A stretch of 64,000 nt of DNA from Rhynchopus euleeides (Eukaryota > Euglenozoa > Diplonemea > Diplonemida > Diplonemidae): the NCBI GenBank assembly GCA_963210315.1, contig OY723262.1:868001-932000 (forward strand). The letters are read 5' to 3'. The translations under genes were made by a program, and so were the position numbers. How positions within the stretch are numbered: the first letter of the stretch is position 1; each line of letters starts with the position of its first letter. Of this stretch, positions 9,105-19,029 are shown one piece after another. The notes under the pieces are model-generated. The model worked only from the letters and a program-made list of their open reading frames with translations. It was not told the origin of the DNA and made no database searches.

Positions 9105-11165
9105 TGTCTTGTCTTGAGCTTGGCTTGCTGTCTTGTGTGTGTGAAGAAAAGTGTGCGGAACCACGTCCTGCAAAGAGCGTGCAATGTGGTGGTGAGGTGA
9201 GTGATGAAGAAATTATCAGACAGTCTCAGCTGCCCACAGGTGTGCCACATCAGAGCTTGGAAGCACATGAAGTGCCTTTAGGTTCGGAGCAGGGACTCGT
9301 CAAAGCCATTCGGAAGAGGGAGGCTGCATATTGGTCATCATTGCAAGGCAGGGCTGTTCTCTGCACACACACACACACAGCCTGAGGGAGGCTGCATTGT
9401 GGGATGGTGTGCCTGTCAGCAGTATGTAGCCTTCCGTTGTATCAACATCCCCCGCAGGGATCCGTTTAAAGACACGCATGAATAGATTGGTTTGTCTCAT
9501 CATGAGCAGGGCACCCCCACCTCCACACAGCAGTGCACACCAGCACACCGACACACACCGCATGCTGTCAGACGGGTAACGGGGTTGTTCGAAGTTGCAA
9601 TCTGTCTCCCATGTGTTGAGTTGAGACCGGAGAGGGTGCTGTTGTCATCATTCGGCATACAATATCAATACAATGTGTGCGTCGCAACTCGATGCGAACG
9701 CCACCCATCCGAGTGGGGGCGGACACGGTGGCGAGTGGCGTGTCGTGGGGCAGAGCAAGGGCAGCAAAGGCTGGCACACCCTCGATTGCTTTCAGTCAGC
9801 GGGGGGGTGTGGGGGGAGAATGTCGAAAGGGTGGCACGGTTCAAGGGTGAGGGAGGGAGGGGGGGGTGGAGAGAAAGGGGAAGGGGGCTGTCTGGACACC
9901 GCTGCTGTGATGTTGCTTTGTACGCTGTCTGTGTCTCCCCCTGGGTTGTGTCGGTGAGGCAGTGGTGAGTGCTGTGCCCGGTCGATAAAGGGGAGGCGGT
10001 GGCGTGTTGCGAGGGGCGCAAGGACACGAGACATCGCTGGTTGTCAGAGGGAACGGACAGGGGCAGTTTCAACAAAAGAGCAAGAAACGGGGGCCTTCAC
10101 TCGACGAGTGCAGATAGAGCGAACCGGCTAACCAGGATGTCGCAGCTGGCACAGTGTGGCAGTGTGAAGGGCTCTCCCAAACATCGAACGGCAAATAAAT
10201 ACACCTGAAGAAACAATCCTCGAGTTTCGGCCACACACAACTCCGCCCAAAACTGCTCTAAACTCAGGTCAACGGGTGGCAATCCATGAAAAACAGGATG
10301 GGGGGAAAAGACACATCAGGTAGCGGGATGGGGTCGCGACGCGTCGCAGCCCGTGAACAGGGCGCGCCTACGTCAAGAGCGACACCGTCCTGCAGGCTGT
10401 GTGATTGGGGGGTGGCAACGTGCACTGCCCGTAGCCATCTGTCAGCGCTGGGGGCGTCGCTCCTCGACTGTGTATGCGTGGAGGGCGCCGCCAGGCCTGC
10501 AGCGCGAGAGAGGCATGCAGGCAGGTGCACAGCCGTGGTGTGAGGGGTGGTGTCGCAATGCCGCACCGGTGGACCAACAGCAGCACCGCACAGGGCAGGC
10601 GCGTGATGCCTCCGGAGCAAGGCAAGTGCCACACCAGCATGAAACGCAATAAAAGTGAATGAAAGTGAACAACAGCAAACAGCAACAGCCTGGTGGCGAA
10701 GGAGAGTCGTGTGGTGTTCTGATGTGGTGGTGTGGTGTGCTGTGGCTGTGGCACGTCCCTTGCGTGGGGCACGATTGTGTTTTGGAAAGAACACATCTCT
10801 CTGTGCACACGCCACACCACTCCACTCCACCCCATCAACTTCTCTGTTGTCGCAGCAACAAAAGGCACACCAGGCTTGGGCCAAATCAAATGGCAATGAA
10901 AGTAAGAATGGTGTTCTGCAAAGAGGCAGAACAGCAGAAGGAACGTTGCAAGAAAGGCAAGGAAGATGCACACACACCACACCGCTGCAGGAAGGTGTTG
11001 TGATACGGTTAACGCAGTGTGTGGAAGTGTGTGAAAGGTGGATTATCTTCAGTGCACACAAGAAGAACGAGAAAGACACTCTGTGCGACTACTCCTAATA
11101 CGACGCCACCTGCAAACAGGAGAGGCCGGGCATCATCGGGCTGACCCCACACAACAACGCGCACC
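9105..11165. other. Intergenic, no gene seen
   Basis: About 2 kb with a short CA microsatellite near 9363-9379 and long open frames (for example minus 10264-11079) whose composition is that of out-of-frame GC-rich DNA. Upstream of the LPMO start, minus-strand CTTTTCTTCACACACACAAG is a possible splice acceptor. Confidence 0.5.
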
Positions 11166-13541
11166 TCACGGCTGCACCGGGACACCAGTGGCACGGACCC
11201 TGCGGGTGGCCTCCACCATGTTGCGCAGCGCAGGCAGCACCTCCTCCCAGCGGCGCGTCTTCAGCCCGCAGTCGGGGTTGATCCACACGCGCGACAGCGG
11301 GAGGTGGACCGTGGCAATGATCTCCTGCAGGCGTGCCTCGAGCGTGTCGACAGAGGGGATCTCCGGGGAGTGGACGTCGTACACCCCGAGCCCCACGTCG
11401 CGCGAGTACCCGTAGCGCGCCAGGGCGCCCAGCACGGCGTTGCCGCCGCGCGAGTTCTCGATCAGCAGCGAGTCGGCGTCCATGGCGTCGATGGCACCCA
11501 GCGTCGCCGCGTCCTCGAACGACGAGTAGCACATGTGGGTGGCGATGTGCGTTGCCGGGGCGGCCGTCGCGGTGCTGAGGCGGAACGCGTCCACGGCCCA
11601 CCGCAGGTAGCTCTCCTCGTCCTCGCGCTTCAGCGGCAGCCGCTCGCGCACCGCCGCCTCGTCGACCTGCACCACGCGGCACCCCGCCGCCTGCAGGTCC
11701 GCCACCTCCGCAGCCACGGCGCGTGCGAGCTGCACGGCCTGCGCGGACCGCGGGATGTCGGTGCGGCAGAAGGACCAGTTCAGCAGCGTCACCGGGCCTG
11801 TCAGCATCCCCTTGACCGGGGTCGCCCCGGCAACCTTCTGCGCGTGCCTGTACTCCGCCACCGTCAGCGCCCCGTGCCGCACGATGTCGGCGTGGATGAT
11901 GGGCGGCCGCACGCACCGCGACCCGTACGACTGCACCCACCCGGCCCGCGTCACCACCACACCGCCCAGCTGTGCCGCGAAGTACTCCACCATGTCCGTC
12001 CGCTCCGGCTCCCCGTGCACGAACACGTCCAGCCCCAGGTCCCGCTGCAGCGCAACGTTCTCCTCGATCACCCGCTCGATAAAGGTGCGATACTCTGCCT
12101 CCGACACCTGCCCCGTCCGCAGCTGCTGCCGCATCCGCCGGATCTCTGCCGTCTGTGGGAACGACCCGATTGTGCTTGTCCCGAGGCTGTCCACTGTGAC
12201 CTGCTTCTCCCGCCGTGTGCTGTACGGCTCTGCCCGCCGCAGCTCTGCCTCGTCCACGTCTGTGACTGTCACGTTGTCCTCCCCGCACCACTGCGGCTGC
12301 TGGTCCTGCTTCTGCTTCTGCTGCTCTGCTGCCTGCACACCACGTGCCAGCCCAACCAGCTGCTCCAGCTTCTGCACAGCAAACGCGACACGCCCCTGCA
12401 GCGCAGCAGACGCCGCAACGTCGACAGCCCCGTCCGCATCACGCACGGCAAGCTCCTCCCCCGACACGTCGTACGGCACGTGCTGCAGCGAGCACGACAC
12501 CCCCACGTCCACACGCCCCGCCGGCACCACGCGCAGCACCTCCGCCAGCAGTGCCTGTGCGTGCTCCTCGTTGCGCCACACGCTGCGCCCGTCCACCACC
12601 CCCGCCACGAGACGCTTCGTCTCTGTCGGGTCCGGGAACCCCACACGCCGCAGCACCGCCACCGCACCGCGGCTGCGGCACAGGTCCAGCGCCACCCCCG
12701 CCACCCCCTCCGTCCCAACCAGCATCCGGTACACCGCCTCCGACACGCTCTCGTGGTGCACACACACCGTCACCGCGAACCCGCATGCCCGTGCGTCGCG
12801 TGCGATCTGCGCGTGTGCCTGCTGCGCCGCCGCCAGCACCGCCTCCCCGTCAGCGCCCGACGTCGCCAGCCACGGCTCGTGCAGCTGCACCTCCGTCGCC
12901 CTCGCCCCGCTTGCACGCAGCTCCCGGAACAGCCGCGCGTACAGCGGGACGAGCGCCGCCGCCAGCCCCGTCTTCGTCAGCCCCCCATCCGCAATCTTGC
13001 TGACGTGTGCCAGCGTCACGGGTCCCAGCACAATCGGCACCGCTGCTGCTTCTGCCGCACCCTTCTCCTGGATCACCGCCTCCGCACGCCGCACCACATG
13101 CACGTAGTCAGCGAAGTACGTCGCGTGCCCGTCCTCGGCAAGCCCCGCCGCCGTCACGCTCGCGTCGATCTCGGGCACCAGGATGTGGTAGTTCGTGTCG
13201 AAGTACTTCAGCAGCTGCAGCGCCGCACACGGCCCCGCCCCCTTCGCCTGTGCAAAGTACTGTGCCAGCGACCCGCCCGCACCGGTCCCGTCGAACCGCT
13301 TGCTCGTCAGCCCGAACCGCACGCTCCAGTCCAGCACGTGGTCGAACAGCGTCGCGTCCCCAACCCCGATGCGCGACACCCCTGCCCCGCACTGGGACCG
13401 CACCGCCTCCGCCAGCACCTCGTCGCGTGCCGCCAGCAGCTCGCCCTCCCCAATCCGCCCCGCCCAGAACTGCTCCAGCGCCGCCTTGAGCTGCCGCTTC
13501 GACCCGAGGCGCGGGAACCCGAGTGTGTACGACTGTGCCAT
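11166..13541 (-). CDS. metE: Cobalamin-independent methionine synthase (5-methyltetrahydropteroyltriglutamate-homocysteine methyltransferase)
   Basis: Single exon, 791 residues, a little longer than bacterial MetE. The start at 13541 gives the family-typical N-terminus (MAQSYTLGFPRLGSKRQLK); the frame is open far upstream but that extension has no family character. The enzyme transfers the methyl of methyl-tetrahydrofolate (polyglutamate) to homocysteine to make methionine in the cytosol. Zinc ligands are visible: His and Cys in THMCYSSFED (about 669 and 671), a Glu in LLIENSRGG (about 695) and Cys in NPDCGLKTRRWEE (about 758). The folate/homocysteine motif TIGSFPQTAEIR and the GMLTGPVTLLNWSF segment are also present. 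It lacks introns, unlike several neighbours, which could reflect transfer or intron loss. Complete and apparently functional. Confidence 0.97.
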   Translation of the reverse strand: MAQSYTLGFPRLGSKRQLKAALEQFWAGRIGEGELLAARDEVLAEAVRSQCGAGVSRIGVGDATLFDHVLDWSVRFGLTSKRFDGTGAGGSLAQYFAQAKGAGPCAALQLLKYFDTNYHILVPEIDASVTAAGLAEDGHATYFADYVHVVRRAEAVIQEKGAAEAAAVPIVLGPVTLAHVSKIADGGLTKTGLAAALVPLYARLFRELRASGARATEVQLHEPWLATSGADGEAVLAAAQQAHAQIARDARACGFAVTVCVHHESVSEAVYRMLVGTEGVAGVALDLCRSRGAVAVLRRVGFPDPTETKRLVAGVVDGRSVWRNEEHAQALLAEVLRVVPAGRVDVGVSCSLQHVPYDVSGEELAVRDADGAVDVAASAALQGRVAFAVQKLEQLVGLARGVQAAEQQKQKQDQQPQWCGEDNVTVTDVDEAELRRAEPYSTRREKQVTVDSLGTSTIGSFPQTAEIRRMRQQLRTGQVSEAEYRTFIERVIEENVALQRDLGLDVFVHGEPERTDMVEYFAAQLGGVVVTRAGWVQSYGSRCVRPPIIHADIVRHGALTVAEYRHAQKVAGATPVKGMLTGPVTLLNWSFCRTDIPRSAQAVQLARAVAAEVADLQAAGCRVVQVDEAAVRERLPLKREDEESYLRWAVDAFRLSTATAAPATHIATHMCYSSFEDAATLGAIDAMDADSLLIENSRGGNAVLGALARYGYSRDVGLGVYDVHSPEIPSVDTLEARLQEIIATVHLPLSRVWINPDCGLKTRRWEEVLPALRNMVEATRRVRATGVPVQP

Positions 13542-14559
13542 CTTGCGCTTCCCGTCTCTTCTCTGTGCCCTTGGTATCCTGTCAGGTGTGTAAGGTGGTA
13601 CTGAGGGTACAACCTCTGGCAATGAATAGAACATCGATACGGGTCCTTGCAAAGTAGGACGGGCGGCAGACACCAGTGTACCATCTGCCTCCTCTCCTGC
13701 TTTGTCAAGGAAGCACCACTCAACAGCAGCAAAGGGCGGGGGTGGTGGTGGATGGGGAGAGCGTCTTGATGTCATTCTATCTTCAAACATCCCTGCCCTC
13801 CTGTTGGGTGTTGTCTGTCTCCAGGGAAAATGCTGCAACAGCTTTTTTTTTTGGTGCGGTCCGGTCTCAGATGTGTATCCCCTGTTCCGAGTGGGATTTT
13901 CACCACACCACACAGTTGCCTGCATCTGCCATTGCTGAGGATGGTATCTCAGGTTTTTGCAGCTTTCCGACGGGTATACGCAGAGAGAAGAACCCCTCCC
14001 TCTCAGATCGACCAAGATCGATGCAAGAAAAACAATAACGGGAGCCCTTCGCTCAGAAGTGCAGAACAGTGATCCACCTCTCAAAAGAGGAGACAGACTG
14101 ACACAGTTTGGCACAGAGCCAAGGCCCCCACCGACACTAGTCTACACATTTTGTTGTCTACGCCTCAAAATAAACACCCGCCCCTACCCCCCCCCCCACC
14201 GGAACCGCCTTCCTTTACCGCTGCCCTGAGGATCCAGGTTTCTGGGCTGCCTATTCTGGAGCCCGGGGGTTCGATCTAGTGAGATGATTTGAGGGGGGAA
14301 ACGGGGGAGCGAAAAAAAAGGGGGTGGGGGGAGATAGTTTTGCTTTATGTTCTTTAACAACGGGGGGTGGGTTGGGGAGGCGAGGGGTCTTGGGTACGTT
14401 CAAGACAAAACCCCCCCCCCCACTGCCTGGCTTTTCAATGATTTGAACGATATGGTTTCTTTGGCAGCGCTGCGCTCCGCATTTTTTTTATTGAGTGTCG
14501 TCAGGATCAGGGTATAAGATAGACTTTTTTTCTGGCGCCGTTTTCCGGTTTTTCTGGTT
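13542..14559. other. Intergenic, no gene seen
   Basis: Contains the metE 5' region and homopolymer tracts (for example 14190-14199, 14410-14421). No supportable frame. Confidence 0.45.
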
Positions 14560-14810
14560 TTGAAAATTTTTCGCGCGCGCCTTCGGCGCGCGCGACCCAC
14601 GCAAACCCTCCCAGAATCTGAGAGGGCCCGGTGCCTGCGCGCGTCCTGTCGTACTGAGGCTGCTTGGTGGGGCAGGCGCAGCAGCTGCTTTGAAAGTTTG
14701 GACTCTCGGCTAAAAAACCGGTCTGGTGCATTGTTTTTACACAGGGGGGTCTGGGGGGCGGAGCCCCCCAGCCGCCGGAGGCCACGGTAGTGAACATCTG
14801 TTCCCTACAG
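14560..14810 (+). repeat. Modular dispersed repeat: TTCG hairpin, GTACTGAGGC box, CGGAGCCC box
   Basis: Three blocks in order. First, AAAATTTTTC followed by a GC-only hairpin closed by cTTCGg (14565-14600). Second, a box GTGCCTGCGCGCGTCCTGTC continuing to GCTGCTTGGTGGGGC (about 14629-14675), repeated at 39438 and 42998. Third, a box GGGGTCTGGGGGGCGGAGCC continuing to GGCCACGGTAGTGAACATC (about 14744-14800), repeated near 21870, 22003, 25915 and 26294. No coding capacity. Confidence 0.7.
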
Positions 14811-15225
14811 TCTGGATTCGCTTGTAAGTAGGAAGGCTTCGCTGTATCGCAGCCCGGCCAGCAGGAGATCACTGGTCCTTGAGGGCTCAACCTTCAGGGT
14901 GGAGGAGGACGGGGGAGCGACCACTCATGACAGGTGTGCGTTGTGGGTGGAGTGGGTGCACGACAGAATGGCCAAAGGGTCCACGAGATCTCTGCACACA
15001 TTCCGTTATCGAGGAGATGGGCACCTGCTTTCTCCCCAGCTGTGACGACAGGCAACAAACAAATCTCATCTGTGAGTTGCCCCCAATAGGCTTGGCGACC
15101 TTCAAGACTGCTTGAAAGTCGTTCGTGTTCTCGTCTCAGCCCTCCAGACAAGCAGATCTGTCTCGAGTTGGTGGGATGTCGCCATGTATTCGATGGCACC
15201 GAGTGACGCTGCACAGAGGCAGACG

Positions 15226-15279
15226 ACACGGTGAACTCCAGCGGAGGTTACCCTACCTCCGCTGGAGTACACCGTGTGT
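15226..15279. repeat. Short foldback, arms ACACGGTG..ACTCCAGCGGAGGT
   Basis: A near-perfect inverted repeat with a loop of a few bases. Its termini CACGGTG plus ACTCC resemble the ends of the element at 26091-26289, and a related CATGGTGGCTGGAGTCCACC foldback lies at about 15378-15404. Confidence 0.6.
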
Positions 15280-15715
15280 CTCCCATGAGTCTCAACTAGC
15301 GGGAGTCTGAGCGTAAATTAGCTAGAAAATAGACTCCCGTCTCCAGTACAGACTGCAGTCTTAGACTCCCTCTTAGACATGGTGGCTGGAGTCCACCATG
15401 TGTGCACCTTCAAAACAGAAGAGACCTGCATGACGAGGGCATCACCACCCACCGGGCCACCCGCTAGGTCCATTTTTTCTTCTCCGCTTCTCTGCCTTCT
15501 TTGGACTATTTGAGCTCTGTGCGGATCACGATGGGGTCACTTTCTATTTTTTATGGCGTTTTTTCTGACTGTTTTACTGTCCCAAAGTCACAAAAAAACC
15601 GCCAAAAATGAGATCGACCTTTTTTTTTTTTCCCAGAAAACCGGGAACCGGGAAACCCTGGTTTTGAAAACCGGAAAACCAGACCTATCTTATCCCCTGG
15701 TCAGGATAGCTCAAA

Positions 15716-16115
15716 AAAATCGGATGACACTGCCTTGCAGGGAGCGGGTCGAGGTAAAGGGGGGGCTTTTGAGCGCTCGGTATGAGCTGCTCCCCAGTCA
15801 GAGGTGCTTCTGCGTCATACAGAACACAGGTTGGGGAGAATGCGAGGAAACGCAAATCTACGGGGGAAGGGGTTGGCGTTTAAAACAGGGTTGGTGGTGC
15901 TGAAATCAACATTCAACACCCCAGAAAGCTCTAGGGAAATGCGCATGCGGCGCATGCGCAAAAGACATGTGTACCGTTATTTTTAACACGGGAGGTGGGA
16001 CAGGGATGTGTGAGTGGGTGGGGGTTGATGAAGAAGAAGAATGAATACGAACTCCGGCACCCATTGGCCTCCGGGTGCCTGTTGACACTCTCAACACCAC
16101 GACCTGTGCTGTATT
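15716..16115 (+). repeat. 400-bp perfect direct repeat, copy 1
   Basis: Identical by eye to 16696-17095, offset exactly 980 bp. It encodes no recognisable protein. The two copies bracket the retroposon-like segment 16116-16695. Confidence 0.9.
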
Positions 16116-16695
16116 ATATTATAAAAAGTATTATATTATATTATAAAAGTATTATATTATATTATAAAAAAAAAAAGGTCCTGGGTAAGACGTTAAACTG
16201 CCTGGGGGGGCCGTCCCCGGACCATGACGGGTGCCTGCACCAGGAGTCTAGCACGGCCGTGGTCCAGGGCATGACCGAAAACTGCTTGGGTACCGAGGCT
16301 CCCCAGACCAGGAAGGGTGGAGACACCTGGAGTCTAAATAGTCACACCACGTCAGGCCAGACCTTCGCATTGCACTCCGCGAAGACTGCCACACAGCCGC
16401 GGGGCAGGTGTGCAGCCTGTGGAAAACCTCGTACAGAAAAGGGTCGGCGACCGCCCGCCCCCAGTCTGAGAGGCATCAGCCGAATCTCGGTGGAGGCGGG
16501 CACAAAACAAAAGGGAGAGTCGTCACTGTGCATATCAGCACGGTCCCGCCCTCTGTGCCAGACCAACACACCACCAAAGGAAAAGAGGAAGAGGCGACGT
16601 AAGGCAATGCCTCCGTGCGGCCAGGAGAACACGAAATAGCGACCCCCTCAACGGGGAATGCTACGAGCACGGCCAAAAATCGTTCAAAATCGTTC
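16116..16695 (+). mobile_element. Non-LTR retroposon 3' end (5'-truncated), copy 1
   Basis: Begins with an AT-rich TATTATATTATA-type microsatellite, continues into GGTCCTGGGTAAGACGTTAA, and from about 16443 is nearly identical to 25577-25810 and 33409-33671. All three end in a hairpin-bearing block and a TTCAAAATCG tandem tail. A shared 3' end, variable 5' truncation and a simple-repeat tail are the marks of target-primed non-LTR retrotransposition. No intact reverse transcriptase is present. Confidence 0.75.
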
Positions 16696-17095
16696 AAAAT
16701 CGGATGACACTGCCTTGCAGGGAGCGGGTCGAGGTAAAGGGGGGGCTTTTGAGCGCTCGGTATGAGCTGCTCCCCAGTCAGAGGTGCTTCTGCGTCATAC
16801 AGAACACAGGTTGGGGAGAATGCGAGGAAACGCAAATCTACGGGGGAAGGGGTTGGCGTTTAAAACAGGGTTGGTGGTGCTGAAATCAACATTCAACACC
16901 CCAGAAAGCTCTAGGGAAATGCGCATGCGGCGCATGCGCAAAAGACATGTGTACCGTTATTTTTAACACGGGAGGTGGGACAGGGATGTGTGAGTGGGTG
17001 GGGGTTGATGAAGAAGAAGAATGAATACGAACTCCGGCACCCATTGGCCTCCGGGTGCCTGTTGACACTCTCAACACCACGACCTGTGCTGTATT
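16696..17095 (+). repeat. 400-bp perfect direct repeat, copy 2
   Basis: Second copy of 15716-16115. Sequence diverges immediately outside (GTATT|GTTAG here, GTATT|ATATT in copy 1). Confidence 0.9.
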
Positions 17096-17368
17096 GTTAG
17101 ATCGACAAAGCTGCCAGTTTGCATCCTTGTTGCGTGTTAACGCCCACTGCTGGTGCGCGCACGCAGCACAGACTTCTCCTCAACTGGATGACACCGACCC
17201 CTTCGCGAACCACCTCCAAAGTCGCACAGTACCCCCCCCCCCCAACCCGACACGGCGCGATCGCCAGATATCGAACCAATCTATTTGGGACCCCCCCCCC
17301 CCCAACTCATCTTGGGTTAACACTTGCACACACAGACAACACGGATTTGCCCACTCCACGCGGCCTCC

Positions 17369-19029
17369 TCACGGCGCCTCGCACGGGCGGAGCTGCTCTG
17401 GGCGTGGAGGGGGGAGCGCGAAGTCTGAGTGGTGCATCGTCAGGAACGGATGGCTGCAGACCTGCTCCATCGTAAGCCGCTCCTCTTCGTTCCGCTCCAG
17501 GGTGGCCTGCAGGAAGCTCTGGCACTCAGGTGTGAAGTTCTCCGGGATGTGCACCTTTTGCTGTGTCGGGGAAAGGGGACAGGGTTGGATAGGGGGCGGA
17601 AGTGGTGTGCCGGGTGTGCAAGGAAAAAAGGGACGGCATTGCAGGGCACGCGATCATGATGCTGGCTGTGTATGGTGCCGAACCACACCCCAGTGTGGAA
17701 TGGGGTCCACTGCCCTGCTGGAGGGAGGCATGGCCATTGTGTGTATACCCTACCGGGCAGTCGTGGTGTTGCGTGTGTGCTTGCCCCAGGCGGAGAGACA
17801 TACTTTCGTGATGGCATTGCATGTGCTTGCCTGATCGGCATAACCCGCAAACGGAGGGTGCCCCGTGAGGATCTCGTAGGCCATGACACCGAGGGCCCAC
17901 ACGTCGCTCTTCTGCGTGTTCCCCCTCCCCTGCACGAACTCGGGGGTGAGGTAGTCGAGTGTGCCGCACAGAGTGCTCCTGCGGTGCGAGTCGTCCAGCA
18001 GCACACCCACAGACCCGAAGTCGCTGAGCAGCAGATCGCGGCGGGAGTTGATGAGGCAGTTCTCCAGCTTGATGTCACGGTGGATCACCGTGGGCCTGCT
18101 CTTGTGGAGGAACGCCAGTGCAAACGCCGCCTGCTTGATCCACTGTACGAAGGGAGGGGCGTGAAGGAATGGAAGAGGAGGGGGTGTGAACGAGCGCCGG
18201 CCGGGTGTGAATGAGCGTTGCCCGTGTTTAGGATCCCGTATCATGTCGGGCAGTTTTTGGATACACATCATGGTGAACACGATTCATTCCCGAGGCACAC
18301 GGTGCACAGTCGAAAAAAAGGCATCTGCAGGTGCCCGTGCCATATCAGCTGATGCGCCTTCTCATTACGCACACCCCAACGCAACATATGGCATACGTAT
18401 GACACGTCTGCCTCCGGAACCCGCCCCAACGCATTGCCGAGGAAGTTCGCCAGGTCCCCGTACTCACAGAACTCCATCACGTGATATTTGAACTCTTTCG
18501 TGTCGATTGTCGCATGGAGCCTGTGAGGATGTGGTAAGGGTGTGGCGAGCAACGACACACAGCGAAGGAGACAGGGTGCCTCAGCACGGCCCCCTCGACA
18601 CACACACACCCCTTCCCAGACAGGGTGCCCCGGCGCACCCCCAACACGGACCCACCACCGCGAGACATACTTGACAATAAAGGGGTGGCTCAACCTGCTG
18701 TGGACAGTCTCCTCCAGCGCCCACGCCTTCTCTGTGGGGATGCGGATCTTCTCGGGCTCCTGCCGGAGCACCTCCTTGCTGAGGCACTTCACGGCAACGA
18801 TGTGCCCCGACTCCTTCACACGGCACTTGAAGACCTGCGCAAAGGCCGTGTTACCCACGCACTCGAGGAACTCCAGCTGCCCCACCTGCCTGATGGCAGG
18901 CAAGGGTGCAGGGGCCACCCGCCTCGCGGGGGGCGCAGCCCCTTCACGCCTTGCAGGGCGCCCCCTCTCGTCTCGGTGCACGCGCATGATACGACGCCCT
19001 GCAGGGGCAGCCTGCTGTGTAGATGCCAT
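17369..19029 (-). CDS. Aurora-like serine/threonine protein kinase (four exons)
   Basis: Exons 19029-18671, 18520-18397, 18142-17804 and 17560-17369 splice in frame to 337 residues; donors are GTATGT, GTATGC and GTATGT and acceptors are CACAG, TACAG and CACAG. Intron 1 (150 bp) has no stop, but removing it restores HPFIVKLHATID. Kinase motifs: VAIK-type Lys81 (AVKCL), alpha-C Glu near 107, HRDIKLEN at 182-189, DFG at 202-204 and the activation segment RRSTLCGTLDYLTPE, which is the Aurora-type signature, then SDVWALGVMAYE. The glycine-rich loop is degenerate (GNTAFAQV in place of GxGxFGxV). The N-terminal 48 residues are basic and low-complexity. Aurora kinases act in mitosis and spindle or cilium control. 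Assignment within the Aurora/PLK-like group needs a tree. Confidence 0.88.

Noticed and set aside
9104-9173. Upstream in-frame start for the LPMO gene
   Set aside because: It would bury the signal peptide and the N-terminal copper-binding histidine; the start at 9104 restores both.
8031-9200. Long plus-strand frame 7980-9200
   Set aside because: Antisense shadow of the LPMO gene.
10264-11079. 271-codon minus frame in the spacer upstream of the LPMO gene
   Set aside because: Cys/His/Leu-rich composition typical of non-coding GC-rich DNA, no domain, no splice or start context.
11304-13604. 766-codon plus-strand open frame
   Set aside because: It lies exactly antisense to methionine synthase. 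GC-rich codon bias of the real gene leaves the opposite strand open, and the translation is Arg/His/Leu-rich without family features.
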